This document shows, piece by piece, positions 20,464 to 31,469 of a stretch of 64,000 nt of DNA; the first letter of the stretch is position 1; each line of letters opens with the position of its first letter. The notes beneath the pieces are model-generated. The model was not told where the DNA came from. It searched no databases and worked only from the letters and a program-made list of their open reading frames with translations. The position numbers were made by a program, and so were the translations under genes. The stretch is from Labia minor. Lineage: Eukaryota; Arthropoda; Insecta; Dermaptera; Spongiphoridae. Location of the stretch: the NCBI GenBank assembly GCA_963082975.1, contig OY720344.1, positions 61,842,546 to 61,906,545 of the forward strand, read 5' to 3'.

Positions 20464-20609
20464 CAGTGGTTCTTAAACTGTGGTCCGCGGACCCCTGGGG
20501 GTCCGCGAAGCCTTTACTGGGGGTCCGCGGTCCTCGGAAAAAAATCATCGTAAAAATATATACATATATAAATATTTAAAGTTCATTGTGTAACTATATC
20601 CTCCTAGAG
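20464..20609 (+). mobile_element. Isolated 146-bp left end of a hAT element
   Basis: This is the same first 146 bases as the hAT left end, starting CAGTGGTTCTTAAACT and stopping at TCCTAGAG, where a second, complete element starts at 20610. It is preceded by ATGTAGAT, and that 8-mer is found again after the right end of the next copy (23852-23859). So the outer target duplication belongs to this fragment while the inner left terminus starts afresh. Either it is a tandem duplication of the terminus or, more likely, the leftover of a nested insertion. Confidence 0.9.
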
Positions 20610-23600
20610 CAGTGGTTCTTAAACTGTGGTCCGCGGACCCCTGGGGGTCCGCGAAGCCTTTACTGGGGGTCCGCGGTCCTCGGAAAAAAATCATCGTAAA
20701 AATATATACATATATAAATATTTAAAGTTCATTGTGTAACTATATCCTCCTAGAGAATTACGGCTATAATTTAATACTATTAATAATACTATTTTATTTT
20801 ATTAAATTGATAATTATGTCAATTAATTTTTTGTGAATAAATAAACATATATAAAAAACTATATATAAAATTTGAATTTTCATCCATTCATTCATTTAAA
20901 ATCATTTTTCGATTGTTCCTTTAAAATAACCCCTCTTAGGGGCTCGGAAGGGGAGGCATATAAGGGAATTTTCTTTCACTTTGTTATTGGGGAAAACCAG
21001 GGGAGGGGACAGTCTTACCCGGAAAAACCCAAATTGTCAGCGTCCACTCTGGGGTTTTAAACAGTTTTAAAGCAAATGTTAATTATAAGTTCATTTCTCA
21101 ACGAGTTGTATCTTTAAATTATTTTTATTAATTTAATTAATTATAATTAAATTATAGCTAATAATAGTTTATTATAGCTAATAATTTTTTTTAATTTTTA
21201 GTGTAATTTGCATGATCATTATTTTATAAAAACACTAAACACATTTTGCAATTTCCCAGAAAGGCTGTTTTTGAGAGTAAGTATAAGTTAGTTTTATGAA
21301 TAAAAAATATTTATTTTAATAATATTTTAGAATCAAATTACGAAATTAATAATATTTTAGAATCAAATTACGAAATATATTTATTATATAAATTAATATT
21401 CATTTAAAATGATATTAAATCATTTATTTAAAATGATTTAAAACATTTATTAAAATGATTTAAAACATTCATTTAAAATGATATTAAAACATTCATTTAA
21501 AATCATATTAAAACATAGCTAGTAAATAATAATTCGTTATATTTATATTATATTTATATTATATTTATATTATTGTAGTTCAATGTTAATAAATTACTCC
21601 ATAAAATGGATCGTTGGCTACAAACTGGTTCAACACAGAAACGGAAAGAATCAGATGATGAGGCATCAACAGCAAACTCTACCAAGAAACGCAAAACTAG
21701 AAAATATTCGGATGATTATTTATCATTTGGATTTACTTATATTTGCAACAATGATGTGGAAAGACCAGTCTGCGTTCTATGTCAGGAAAGTTTATCCAAT
21801 GAAAGTATGAAACCTGCTAATCTCAGACGTCATTTACAAACAAAGCACAGCGAGCATGTTAGTAAGTCTATCGAATTTTTTAAAATGAAAAAAGAAGAAC
21901 TTAATTCAAGTCAGAAATTGATGGTAAAGACGGGATCTGGTGGTATGAGTAAGAAAGCAGTAATGGCATCATATGAAGTAGCTCTACTTATTGCTAAAGC
22001 AGGAAAGCCGCATAATATAGCAGAGCAATTAATTCTTCCTGCTACAAAAGTAATTACAAATATAATGTTAGGAACTAAAGCAGCAAACGATATAAATTTG
22101 ATTTCATTATCAAATGATACGGTTAAGAATAGGATTGAAGACATGTCATGTAATATAAAAGAAGAATTAATATCGAGAGTGCGCAAAAGTCACTATTACT
22201 CATTACAATTGGATGAAAGTACTGATGTCACTAATAATGCCAATTTGTTAGCTTTCATTAGATATGAGTTTGAAAATCAAATACAAGAAGATGTATTGTT
22301 TTGTGATTCACTACCTTCACGAACGACAGCTAATGACATATTTAACAGTTTGAATAATTTTATAACCGAAAATGAAATAGAGTGGCCAAAATGTGTTGGA
22401 ATTTGCACTGATGGTGCTCGTGCAATGTCAGGTACAAGAACTGGATTGATTGCTCTTATTAAAAATGTTGCGCCTCAGGTTGTTTGGAATCATTGCTGCA
22501 TTCACAGAGAATCATTAGCAGCCAAAAATATGTCACCAGATTTGAAAAGAACATTAGACGAAGTAGTTAAAATTGTCAATTTCATTAAGGCTCGTCCACT
22601 TAATTCCAGAGTTTTTAAAATTTTGTGTGAGGAAATGGGTAGTCAACATACACATTTATTATTACATACAGATGTACGTTGGTTGTCCCGCGGGAAAGTA
22701 CTCATTCGCCTTTTTGAGCTTCGAGATGAAATACGATTGTTTTTAATAGATGCGCATTTTGAACTGACCGAATGTTTCAATGATTTTATCTGGTTAGCTA
22801 AGGTGGCTTACTTGACTGATATTTTTACAAAATTGAACGAACTTAATTTGAGCCTGCAAGGTACTGTTGTAAATATATTTAAAGTTGAAGATAAAATAGA
22901 AGCAATGATTAAAAAAATCGACTTGTGGTCGAAACGCATCCAGAACGGTGTATATGAGTCTTTTCCAACTCTCAATGATTTCATAGAAAGCTCCAGTGAA
23001 AAATTGCTTAATCAAACGCGTCAATTATTTGTTGAACATTTAATTACTTTGAAAAGCAACTTCAGGAAGTATTTTTCTACTCCTGATCCTTGCAATAACT
23101 GGATCAGAGATCCATTTAATATGGAAATTACAAATACTAAACATTTATCTGCACCTGAACAAGATATTCTCGTGGAATTATCATGTGATACAACTTATAA
23201 ACTAAAATTTAACAAAACTGAATTGAGCAACTTTTGGTTACTTCTCAGGTCAGATTATCCTGCGCTTGCAAATAAAGCACTTCAACACTTGATTCCATTC
23301 TGCACAACATATTTATGCGAACAAGCTTTTTCGGTACTATTTTATATTAAGTCTAAATATAGAAACAAATTAAATGTAGAGCCGGATCTTAGATTAAAAG
23401 TTTCCAATATTAAGCCAGATATTGAGATTCTTGTTTCAAGAAAACAACTGCATACATCTCATTAAATATGTAAGTTATATTTAATGAGATAGATGCAGTT
23501 ATTTTTTAAAATATTTCTTATTTAATATTTTCTGAAAAAAATTATAAAATATTTATATGAATTTAATGTAAGTACCCATTATAATTTGTGAGATTTGTTG

Positions 23601-23851
23601 CTATGACAATGTTTGTATTTTCTTTCTTCAATATTATAATTTCTAATAAAATGTGTTCTACAATATGCAAAAAAATCGTTATTCACCAATCACTGTTAGA
23701 AATATTCATCATATATCCTTGTCCTTATGAGATCGTAAGCCAGAAATTAATTAATAAAATGACGTAAAGTACCTAAAGTTGTGATGGGGGTCCGTCAAAA
23801 AAAATTTTTTCAAGTGGGGGTCCGTGGAGTACATAAGTTTAAGAACCTATG
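20610..23851 (+). mobile_element. Full-length hAT transposon (copy D)
   Basis: This copy is 3242 bp from CAGTGGTTCTTAAACT to the right terminus AGTTTAAGAACCTATG, the same length as copies B and C. The right end is followed by ATGTAGAT (23852-23859), which matches the 8-mer before the separate left-end fragment at 20456-20463, not the bases before 20610 (TCCTAGAG). The transposase frame is intact. Apart from the doubled left end it is organised exactly like copies B and C. Confidence 0.93.
21606..23465 (+). CDS. hAT transposase (BED zinc finger, Buster/ZBED5-like), copy D
   Basis: This frame of 619 codons is identical to the copy B and C proteins except for Ala511 to Thr (a G to A change at 23136), which lies outside the recognised catalytic motifs. 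The BED finger ligands, Asp203, Asp269, Trp359 and Glu572 are retained, so activity is plausible. The substitution lies between the helical insertion and the C-terminal dimerisation segment and is likely tolerated, though this is inference. The leader and trailer match copies B and C, and both termini are present, so this copy could be autonomous. Confidence 0.93.
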   Translation: MDRWLQTGSTQKRKESDDEASTANSTKKRKTRKYSDDYLSFGFTYICNNDVERPVCVLCQESLSNESMKPANLRRHLQTKHSEHVSKSIEFFKMKKEELNSSQKLMVKTGSGGMSKKAVMASYEVALLIAKAGKPHNIAEQLILPATKVITNIMLGTKAANDINLISLSNDTVKNRIEDMSCNIKEELISRVRKSHYYSLQLDESTDVTNNANLLAFIRYEFENQIQEDVLFCDSLPSRTTANDIFNSLNNFITENEIEWPKCVGICTDGARAMSGTRTGLIALIKNVAPQVVWNHCCIHRESLAAKNMSPDLKRTLDEVVKIVNFIKARPLNSRVFKILCEEMGSQHTHLLLHTDVRWLSRGKVLIRLFELRDEIRLFLIDAHFELTECFNDFIWLAKVAYLTDIFTKLNELNLSLQGTVVNIFKVEDKIEAMIKKIDLWSKRIQNGVYESFPTLNDFIESSSEKLLNQTRQLFVEHLITLKSNFRKYFSTPDPCNNWIRDPFNMEITNTKHLSAPEQDILVELSCDTTYKLKFNKTELSNFWLLLRSDYPALANKALQHLIPFCTTYLCEQAFSVLFYIKSKYRNKLNVEPDLRLKVSNIKPDIEILVSRKQLHTSH

Positions 23852-23859
23852 ATGTAGAT

Positions 23860-25449
23860 CAATAGCGTACAACTCAAAAAAGCTGGGAGAACCAGTAACT
23901 GATGCCCATTTAGTAATTTCCTTTTAATAAATGAATTTTGTCACCAAAAACGAAAACTTTTGCATACTTTTCCCTAATACAATATATAACAATTAAATAT
24001 AATTTTGCTAATATAATAACATAGGATAAATAGATAATTGGTTGAATATTTTCAAATAATTTAATAATATAAAATTTTCATACTCAATATATTAATTTCA
24101 TTTATTTTATCGTATATATCAATTTCTTTTTAAGTTTGCTTATTTTTGAATTAATTAAAATTAAATCCCTGTTTTTATGTGGATTGACGTTAATCATTCT
24201 ATCGATTTGTCTTTTAATCCCCCCTTCTATTTTTCGTTTCTACCTCCATTGATTAAATAATTTCATTTCCTGTATTATATGTATGATTTATTGTAAACCG
24301 AGATGTTCAACAAATAAAAGAATTAAATACATGGTTAGTCAATCATATTTCAAGATTAATTGAATTTCAATTTCTATTTGAATTGAAAGTCATTTAACTG
24401 GTGTTTTCTTTCCTATGATAAAATGTATTTATATATGGTATACTTACATATATTTAATTTGACAAAACTTACTCACCCTTCTTTGTTAATAAAAGTTAAA
24501 CAATTACTAAAAAGAAAGGATCAATTAAAGAAATCGATGAATACTTTTATTGTAGAACGAATAGAAGAAAGGTAGTGTGTGAGTGAGAGAAAGAGAAAGA
24601 GAGAGAGAGAGAGAGTATTCTGTTCTGAAAAGGCGAAATAGAGAAGGTTGAACACTTAATTGGATTTTGCCGATTACCAAGTGGAAGGGAGACAAGTTGG
24701 ACAGTATAAGCAGCCCCGTTTCCAAGCTTTTATCCACCTCCCTTTCTCCCTCTTTCCTATTCTGATTCAGTTTAATGGTATTAAATAGAGTCAAGCTCGG
24801 CAACTTTACACACTAAGCTAAAAAGGATGAAATGGTGGAGAATGGAGAGAGAATGCAAAGGACCTTTACAGTTGTGTGTCCGATCTACAAAGGCCTTTGA
24901 ATACCGGCAGCTGGTGAGGGTTCGGATAAAATTATGTACTGCAATCTGAAGACAACGAAACACATTTTATATTTTTCAAAGAACAATGAAACAACGAAAA
25001 AAATGTCAATGCAAAATTAATATCTCGATTTTGTTGACTCTGATTTTTTTTAACAGATTTTTAAATATTTAAAATAAAAAATCAACACATTTACCTGGTT
25101 AAAGAATAATAGGCATTTAAATTTAACAAAACAAAAATTATAATAGATTGCTTGAAGCGTATGATTGAATGATGATTCTTTTTCCTATTTTGCAGATAAA
25201 GCATATATAATGAAAATAACATATATATATGTATATATAAAAGAAGTCTGTCTATCTAATTATCTGCTCGTCATAGGTTTAGATAGAGCTCCACAGATTG
25301 CGACCAAATTTCATACATAGATTAATCTCACGATCCCGAACCACGTAGTGCTACTTCCGGCCCCAAGCGTTCTTTGGGTCGATTTCTGATCTCCTTATCT
25401 TAAATTATAAGTTTTTTAATGTTATTGTAAAAGAATACAACATACTAAA
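23860..25449. other. AT-rich stretch with GA microsatellite; no gene recognised
   Basis: It contains a (GA)n run near 24590-24616 and a GC-richer patch at 24640-24960 with only motif-less open frames. A segment at 25230-25420 (gtctgtctatct, later gattgcgaccaaatttcata and actacttccgg-like sequence) resembles interspersed repeats of the Helitron or SINE type, but no boundaries could be fixed. Confidence 0.45.
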
Positions 25450-25548
25450 ACTTTTTTATTATCTCGCCAGAGATAGTATTGCAAACACGAAAATTTTCGA
25501 TGTCGAGATTTTTATGTTTTTTTACGTTTTGATGGTCTCTGAGTCATT
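25450..25548 (-). repeat. 3' end of the hairpin-ended repeat family
   Basis: In reverse it reads the family's terminal segment: tctcgacatcgaaaattttc, then gtttgcaatactatctct and the hairpin ggcgagataat. Only about 100 bp is present, and the rest of the family sequence is missing. Confidence 0.65.
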
Positions 25549-27788
25549 TTAATTAATACATTATCTATTTATTTATTTATTTGTTTAAATAGAATAGAGA
25601 AAAACTACTAAAATCACTGATTTTAATTAATACATTATTATGGTAATTGTAAAGACGCTTAAGGGATTTGGATGAAACCTTCCTTTTCTAATTCTAAAGA
25701 AACTTTTCTTATGCAATATTTCTCGGTCTCTTCTAGTTTACGAGATAAAAATGATTAAAGTTGGATATAAATCCATCGATATTCAATTCAGCTACCATGT
25801 TTTATTCATTTGGTCAGCAGAGGACATCACTAATTTTCTGGGTTTTTTTTCAGTTTGGTTTAGATATATGAAAATTAAAAAAAAAATTAATCAAATAATT
25901 TTTCTATATCCAAACCGAACCGAAAAAACCGAAAATTGTGACTAATTAGTGAGTTAGTCAATAAAACATTAAATGGCTGCTCATTCATTACTAGTTTATC
26001 TGTTAAACTTTAATAATTTTTATCTCATAAACTAGAAGAGACTGAGAAATTGCATAAGGAAAGTTTCTTTGGAATTAGAAAAGGAATCCACTGGCAAAGT
26101 TTCACTAAAATCTCTGAAGCTTCCCATTTTGTAAACAATTACCAATATTATATTTGTAGCTATTATATATAGGCATATAAATTAATGTGTTCACTTCATT
26201 TGTTTTATAAATTTGCCTCAAATCAATGCCTTTAAATCAATATTCTATAATTGTAATGTAATAATAATAATAATTTCATCGGTTTAGAAAATTGAATTAA
26301 ATATACCCTCACTATTTCAGAAATAGAGGAAGAGTGAAAGAGAGAGAGAGAGAGAGAGAGAGTTAGTGAGTTGATGGTTCAGTAAATCACTCAACCTACA
26401 ACCTCCCCTTCATCTTCCTCTCTCTCTGTCTCTCTCTAGTTCATTCTATTGTTAATTTATGATCCGCCTTGGTAATTAGCCCTGTGGGCGATTGATTCAA
26501 GTTGAATGTTGAAGTGACAGAGTATAGTGGAGCGCGGCTGTGGTTACTAATTACTACCAGACGTACAGTCGACTCGGATTCATTAAGAGTCGTGAGAGGG
26601 GAAGGGGATTCAATTCATGTCTCAATCACTATATACAGACTCTCCATTGACAGCAATATACTACTTTAAAGCAACCTTAAATTAAATTCAATACTTTAAA
26701 AGATTAAATTCAAATTTCAAGTTTAATGTAACTACACTTCACTTTCATAGCTTGTGTTAAATACATTTTATTTATTCCTACATTCATAATAATAATAATA
26801 ATAATTTTAATGATAATATTTTTAATAAAATTTTGATTTTCCTTTTAATTGAATTTTAATTTGTTTTTTCATTAAATAATATTTTCTTTCTTTTTATTTT
26901 TTCTCCTTATACTCTCCCGTATACCTACTTTTACTCATCCCTAAAATAATATTTACTTTCTAATAAGGTGGTTGTCTGCCTTCTTATCTGCCACATTTTC
27001 CTATTGATAAATATTCATGAACTGACAGATATTTGAAATTCACTCCACCTGATCATCATACATACAATTTTATTTAAGAAAAATCAGCAAGTAGAAAAAA
27101 ATCTCATTTTGAATGTGAAATCAAGGCAGTGTAGAGGGGAAAACATTCATTCTATGGATTACTATTACGAATATATATATATATATATAGGGAGAATGAT
27201 ATTTACATAGATTTATATTTATATATGTATATATCAAATTTAAATTCATTTAATAATCTTATAAATAAAAATGACTTTTGTAATTGCATCACTCAATAAC
27301 GCCTGGACCAATTTTGACAATTCTTTTTTTAAAATGTTCGTTGAAGTCCAAGGATGGTTTTTCCGGCGAGAAAAAATCGAATAATTGTCGGGAAAACCCT
27401 AAAAACAGCCCTTTTCTTTACATTTTCTTATTGATGACGTCACAGCTAGGGATAAAAAATGATTACCGCCGTTTTTTAAAATAATTAAATTATTCTATAG
27501 ATTATAAAATATTTTTAAGATAAATAATTAATTTTATCAAATAAATATCTAATTATTTTCAGGTAATTTTATATATATTTTAATATTATTATTATAGTTT
27601 TAATTTTTTTAAGTAATTTCTTTTTATTTTAATTTTTATATTTAAGCTAAATATCATTTAATATTTTTTAAATTTATTAATTTAATTAAATACATTTGTT
27701 TAAAATTGTTTTTCATAATATCAATTAGTTTGTATTTCTATTTAAAACGTTTTATTTATTTAATTTAATTTTATTTATTTTTTGATCA
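25549..27788. other. AT-rich stretch; no gene recognised
   Basis: A (GA)n run lies near 26338-26362 and a (TA)n run near 27172-27190. The segment 27246-27480 (aataacgcctggaccaattt, then a gatgacgtcac motif) looks like interspersed-repeat sequence. A GC-richer block at 26460-26610 carries no reading frame with recognisable motifs. Confidence 0.5.
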
Positions 27789-28460
27789 TTACCGACCGAC
27801 GATAGTAAGGGAGGTATTGTTTTCACACCAAATTTCACATGTGGAGATTTTTACATATCTCCACGAATCATGCATTTTCTAAACAGAAAAAAGTATTTTT
27901 AGCATGATGTCTGTCCGTCCGTCTGTCCGTCTGTCCGTCCGTCCGTCTGTCCGTCCGTATAGATGTGTACAGCCTGAACGGCTCAACGGATTTTGATGAA
28001 ATTTGGTATATTTACTTAATGCATCAGTGGGATGAATTGATCAACTTTTGGTGCAAATCCGGAAACCGGAAGTGGTAGTATTAGCGATCGACGATAAGAA
28101 GGGAAGGGTTATTTTCGCACCAAATTTCACATAAGGAGATTTTTTTACATATCACCACGAATGTATTGGTTTTATCCTCGGGAAAAATCATCTTCATTAT
28201 GTTTTTCATAATTTAAAATTATATGACGTCACCCAGCCCTTCATGACGTCACAGCCTCCTTATTATAATCACGGGCAACGCCGGCTACTTCAGCTATATA
28301 TTATAAATAAAATAAAATTAAAAATATTTATGTTATATTTATATCTGTTTTTTATTACATTAATAGATATATTAAAATTATTTGAAATTGTTTCTGTAGC
28401 TGGAAATTAATTTATTTCAAACCGTCGGTCGGTTCAGACCTGGCTACAGGTCAACTTATT
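27789..28460 (-). repeat. ACCGACCGACG repeat family, full-length-like copy
   Basis: Left edge TTACCGACCGACGATAGTA and right edge ACCGTCGGTCGGTTCAGACC then tacaggtcaacttat match both ends of the copies at 41413-42040 and 45906-46544 in reverse. The interior carries a CCGT/CTGT microsatellite (about 27907-27958), the phrase ggctcaacggattttgatga, and two gacgtca motifs. It is noncoding. Unlike the other copies, it contains a Helitron-like end motif at 28270-28297. Confidence 0.8.
28270..28297 (+). repeat. Helitron-like terminal motif inside the ACCGACCGACG repeat
   Basis: The sequence cacgggcaacgccggctact, then tcagctat, resembles the 3' end of many arthropod Helitrons (a GGGCAACGCCGGG core, then CAGCTAG). 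Here the final tetranucleotide is CTAT rather than CTRR. Sister copies of the surrounding repeat lack it, so it is either a lost ancestral part or an insertion. Confidence 0.4.
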
Positions 28461-28619
28461 ACTTGATTAATTTTGAATTTCGATTTTATTTATTTATTTA
28501 CTTAAAAATTTAATTTTATTAAATAAATATCTAATTATTTTCAGGTAAGTTTATATATTTTTTATTTTTTAATCTCATTATGCTAGCTAAAATTGTTTGT
28601 TTGTATTAATGGTTTCGAG

Positions 28620-29150
28620 GCAGGAAAAGTGATGGGGTTTGAAATTAATAGTGATAATGCAAAATAAATAGTATCAGAGCGAATAATATTTGCAAAGAAT
28701 TTAAATCGAGGTTGCAATCGGGAAATTATTATCAAAGGTGATCAAAATTAAAATATTTAAAACAATTATTTTTTCTGTTGTATTATATGGGTGGGAGGCA
28801 TGGTCTATAACCCTGGGAGATGAGAGTAGATTCAGAGTATTTGAGAAAAGGATTCTTCCCAAGATTTATGGGCCAAAGAAAGATGAGAACACCGGGGAAT
28901 AGCGGAGACTGCATAACAAGGAATTGCATGACCTCTATGCATCTCTAGATATAGGTTATAAAATAGAGAAGGCTGGGTTCGGCAGGGCACATGGCTAGAA
29001 TGGGAGAGGAAAAATATATTGGTGGGGAGTTCGATTGGAAAACGTCCGTGTGGAAGACCAATTGTGAACAGGGAGGACATTGTAGGAAGGAACGTGAGAG
29101 AAATGGGACAGGGTAGGAGTTAGATGGTTATAGCTCAGAATAGGGACACT
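28620..29150 (+). mobile_element. LINE 3'-end fragment, degenerate
   Basis: Pieces of the LINE C-terminal region are recognisable on the plus strand: the attattttttctgttgtatt region (LPVVLYG equivalent), gggtgggaggcatggtctat, aagatttatgggccaaagaa and gaattgcatgacctctatgc. They are out of frame with one another. It ends abruptly at the Helitron-like end starting 29152, before the LINE's 3' tail, so the Helitron piece replaced or was joined to the LINE end. Confidence 0.75.
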
Positions 29151-29151
29151 C

Positions 29152-29218
29152 GGGGGGGTACAGGGGGCGGAGCCCCCGTCTAGGTGTGGAGAGCGCCGAA
29201 GGCGCTCGGAGCAGCTAG
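29152..29218 (+). mobile_element. Helitron-like 3' terminus
   Basis: It is almost identical to the block at 7030-7098: GGGGGCGGAGCCCCC palindrome, then the perfect hairpin GAGCGCCGAAGGCGCTC (29191-29207), then GGAGCAGCTAG followed by T. The perfect stem here against the mismatched stem at 7071 suggests this copy is closer to the intact form. It is joined directly to a LINE fragment. Confidence 0.65.
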
Positions 29219-29224
29219 TATAAA

Positions 29225-29616
29225 ATAAAAATATCAGATATATATTCTTGGAATCTTTAAAATGTAAAGAAATATCAAAATCTTTTATAGTCGGATTTTT
29301 ATCTCAGAAAAAAAAGAAAGGAAAGAAAAATTAAAAAAAGATTTATCTATTTTTATTATTCTAGAAAAAAAAAAATTATAAATATATATTATATCCATAA
29401 AAATAATAATATAGAAACTTTTTTATTGAACTTTAATTTTAACAAAAGAAGCAATAGTCACCAATTTTATAAATCAACTGAGATATCAGACTACTAATCA
29501 AATCAGCTCTAATTTTTTAATTGCTTAGAATTGCTTATATTTCTAGTGACTTTGAAATTAATTTTAATAAAATTGTTTAGAACATGAATATCAATCGAAT
29601 ATATTTAAGGAAAAAG
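29225..29616. other. AT-rich stretch, nothing recognised
   Basis: A/T homopolymer-rich sequence between the Helitron end and the gypsy LTR candidate. No reading frame of note. Confidence 0.55.
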
Positions 29617-29840
29617 TGTAGTTTAATAGTATAGGGTTTTTTATTAATAAAAAACAGAGTGTTAGCATTCGCTGAGCACTAGAAGCCTGTATGGATGCTC
29701 TGTGAAGCCGACTGACTGCAAGGCAAAATGGCGGCTGTCTAGCAGGAGATGGCGTCGCTCGACACCACGTGATTCTCATGACTGCTCTGATTGGGACTGC
29801 TTAGCAACGGGTCAGACGGGCTTTAAATTCCTCTCCTACA
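29617..29840 (-). mobile_element. Candidate 3' LTR of the gypsy-type element
   Basis: About 224 bp downstream of the integrase remnant (minus strand) begins TGTAGGAGAGG and ends CTACA, giving TGTAG/CTACA borders. It contains an AATAAA-type signal (ttattaataaaaaacc in reverse, about 29635-29650). It is GC-richer than its surroundings. No second LTR survives at the 5' end of the element, so identity between LTRs cannot be tested. Confidence 0.45.
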
Positions 29841-29879
29841 CGGCCGTTCTAAGCTGTTTATGCACCCGAATAAGCTAAA

Positions 29880-30045
29880 GCTGGTCTTCCTCTCCTGGCC
29901 AAGGCTTGAGATATTCCGAGCAGGTCGTGGAATTTTGAGGTCCTTCCCAAAGTCCTTCTTTAGCGACGTCATATGTTCCATATGGTTTGATTTTAGTAAT
30001 TTTTAAGGACCCAAATATTTTGGTCTCAAATTGAGTCAGGCCCTC
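29880..30045 (-). pseudogene. Integrase C-terminal remnant of a Ty3/gypsy-type element
   Basis: The minus strand reads NLRPKYLGPLKITKIKPYG, then TYDVAKEGLWEGPQNSTT and EYLKPWP. This pattern of KYLGP...YDV...EG...YLKPW is the usual tail of gypsy-type integrase/pol polyproteins. A stop follows before the candidate LTR. It lies out of frame with, but directly downstream of, the RT-bearing frame at 30169-30939, so the two are parts of one damaged pol. Confidence 0.65.
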
Positions 30046-30168
30046 CCTGAGTTCGTTTTATTGCTACCAGTTGGCCCAATTCATACGAACTTGCTGGCTT
30101 CCTATTTCTGTTATAGGTTTGGCAATTTTCTTCTTGTATCTTTAATAACTGCTCTTTCGCCTGATGCC

Positions 30169-30939
30169 TTATCTCTTCTCTATTATCCGAGAAATTTTTT
30201 TTCTAGTTCTTCCTCTAGTATTTGTAATCTTAAGGTCTTCTTTACGACTCATTTTCGTTCCAACCATTAATTCGAAAGGCGAGGTGTTTATACTTCGATG
30301 ATGACTTGTATTGATGATTCGTTGCACATCGCATGTGTGTAATTCCGTTTCGGCATCCTGATCGTATATTTGTAACACATGATTTTCTGAAAGAATCTTT
30401 TTCAACTGTAGAAATGCTTTTCTTTGTTCCTCACCAAAGTTAAATTTGAAATCTTTCTTCAATAGATTATTCAGAGGTCTTGCAATAACGGCATAATTTG
30501 TGATGAATTTTCTAAAGTAACCCGTGAGACCCAAAAAACTTTGTATTTGTTTTGTGTTTTGTGGCTCAGAATAGCGTTTGGTAGCGGCGCTTTTTAATAA
30601 AGATGGGTATCGTTTCCCGTTGTCATTGCGGTAACCCAAAAATTCAACATTCTTCTTAACGAACTTTCCAAAATTTATGACTAGCCCATAATCTTTGCCT
30701 TGTTGAAGGACAATTTTCAATCGATTAATAGCTGCTGCTTCATCTTCTGCTGGTATTATTAAGTCATCCATATATGGGAGCACAATCTTTTGAAGGATTA
30801 AATCTTTGAATACCTCATTTATAAATCGTTGGAAAGCAGGAGGCAAATTGGATAATCCAAATGGAACCTTACGGAACTGGAAATGTCCACAATGAGTAAC
30901 AAAGGCTGTATATTGTCTGCTTTCCTTCTCGACATCCAC
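30169..30939 (-). pseudogene. Ty3/gypsy-type pol: reverse transcriptase fused by deletion to integrase tail
   Basis: An open frame of 256 codons. Residues 1-65 carry the RT core, including HFQFRKVPFGLSNLPPAFQR and the catalytic YMDD in VLPYMDDLI. The following segment contains the connection region (IQSFLGLTGYFRKFI) and the start of RNase H (AETELHT). There the homology jumps to the late integrase sequence RSINTSPFELMVG, so RNase H, the zinc finger and the DDE core are deleted in frame. It is part of an LTR retrotransposon that copies RNA to DNA. This copy cannot complete integration. Upstream parts are in another frame at 31068-31409, and the tail is at 29880-30045. Confidence 0.85.
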
Positions 30940-31009
30940 ATGAAAAAAATCAATTTTTAAGGTCTAGTGTGTAGAATACTTAATAGAATACTTAGTTGTC
31001 TAGTTGGTC

Positions 31010-31409
31010 TTCAATTGATGGTAACGGATATTTATCCTTAATTATTTTTGTGTTTATCTGGCGGTAATCAATGCAAACGCGAGGCGATCCGCATTTTTTT
31101 CTTAGTTACAACAACTTGACTGTCAAATGCTGATTGACAGGGTTCGACGATTTTTTCCTTATTCCATTTATTTATTGGGTAAATGTTAGTGCCATCATAC
31201 TTGTGAAAAGTGCCTTCTATGTCTTGTATGTGAACAGGAACTCTTGATTCGGCTTGAACAGGTTCTTCCAATGATAATGTATTCAATGGTATAACAATTT
31301 CTTTGTTTTCTTTTTCAGGCTCTTCTGATTGTTCTAATTGAATCTCTAAAGATTCTTCTTTTTCTTCTTCATTTATCTCTTCTTCTTTCATTTGAATATT
31401 ACATAACAC
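31010..31409 (-). pseudogene. Gypsy-type gag-pol remnant: acidic segment joined to RT N-terminus
   Basis: The open frame (31068-31409) has an acidic N-terminal stretch rich in EE repeats, then FHKYDGTNIYPINKW, which resembles the capsid-binding part of arthropod gypsy gags. It then reads EPCQSAFDSQVVVTKKK, the segment that precedes the RT palm (usual form: SPYASPVVLVKKK). After a one-base frameshift the homology continues to RVCIDYRQIN at about 31030-31080, and then toward the RT frame at 30939. Gag is therefore joined almost directly to RT, and no CCHC knuckle or protease motif is visible between them. Confidence 0.65.
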
Positions 31410-31469
31410 AAGTAAAATTTCTTTTCGGTTATTTTCTTCTGAGATTCAGTATTATAAAAATATGTTTTA

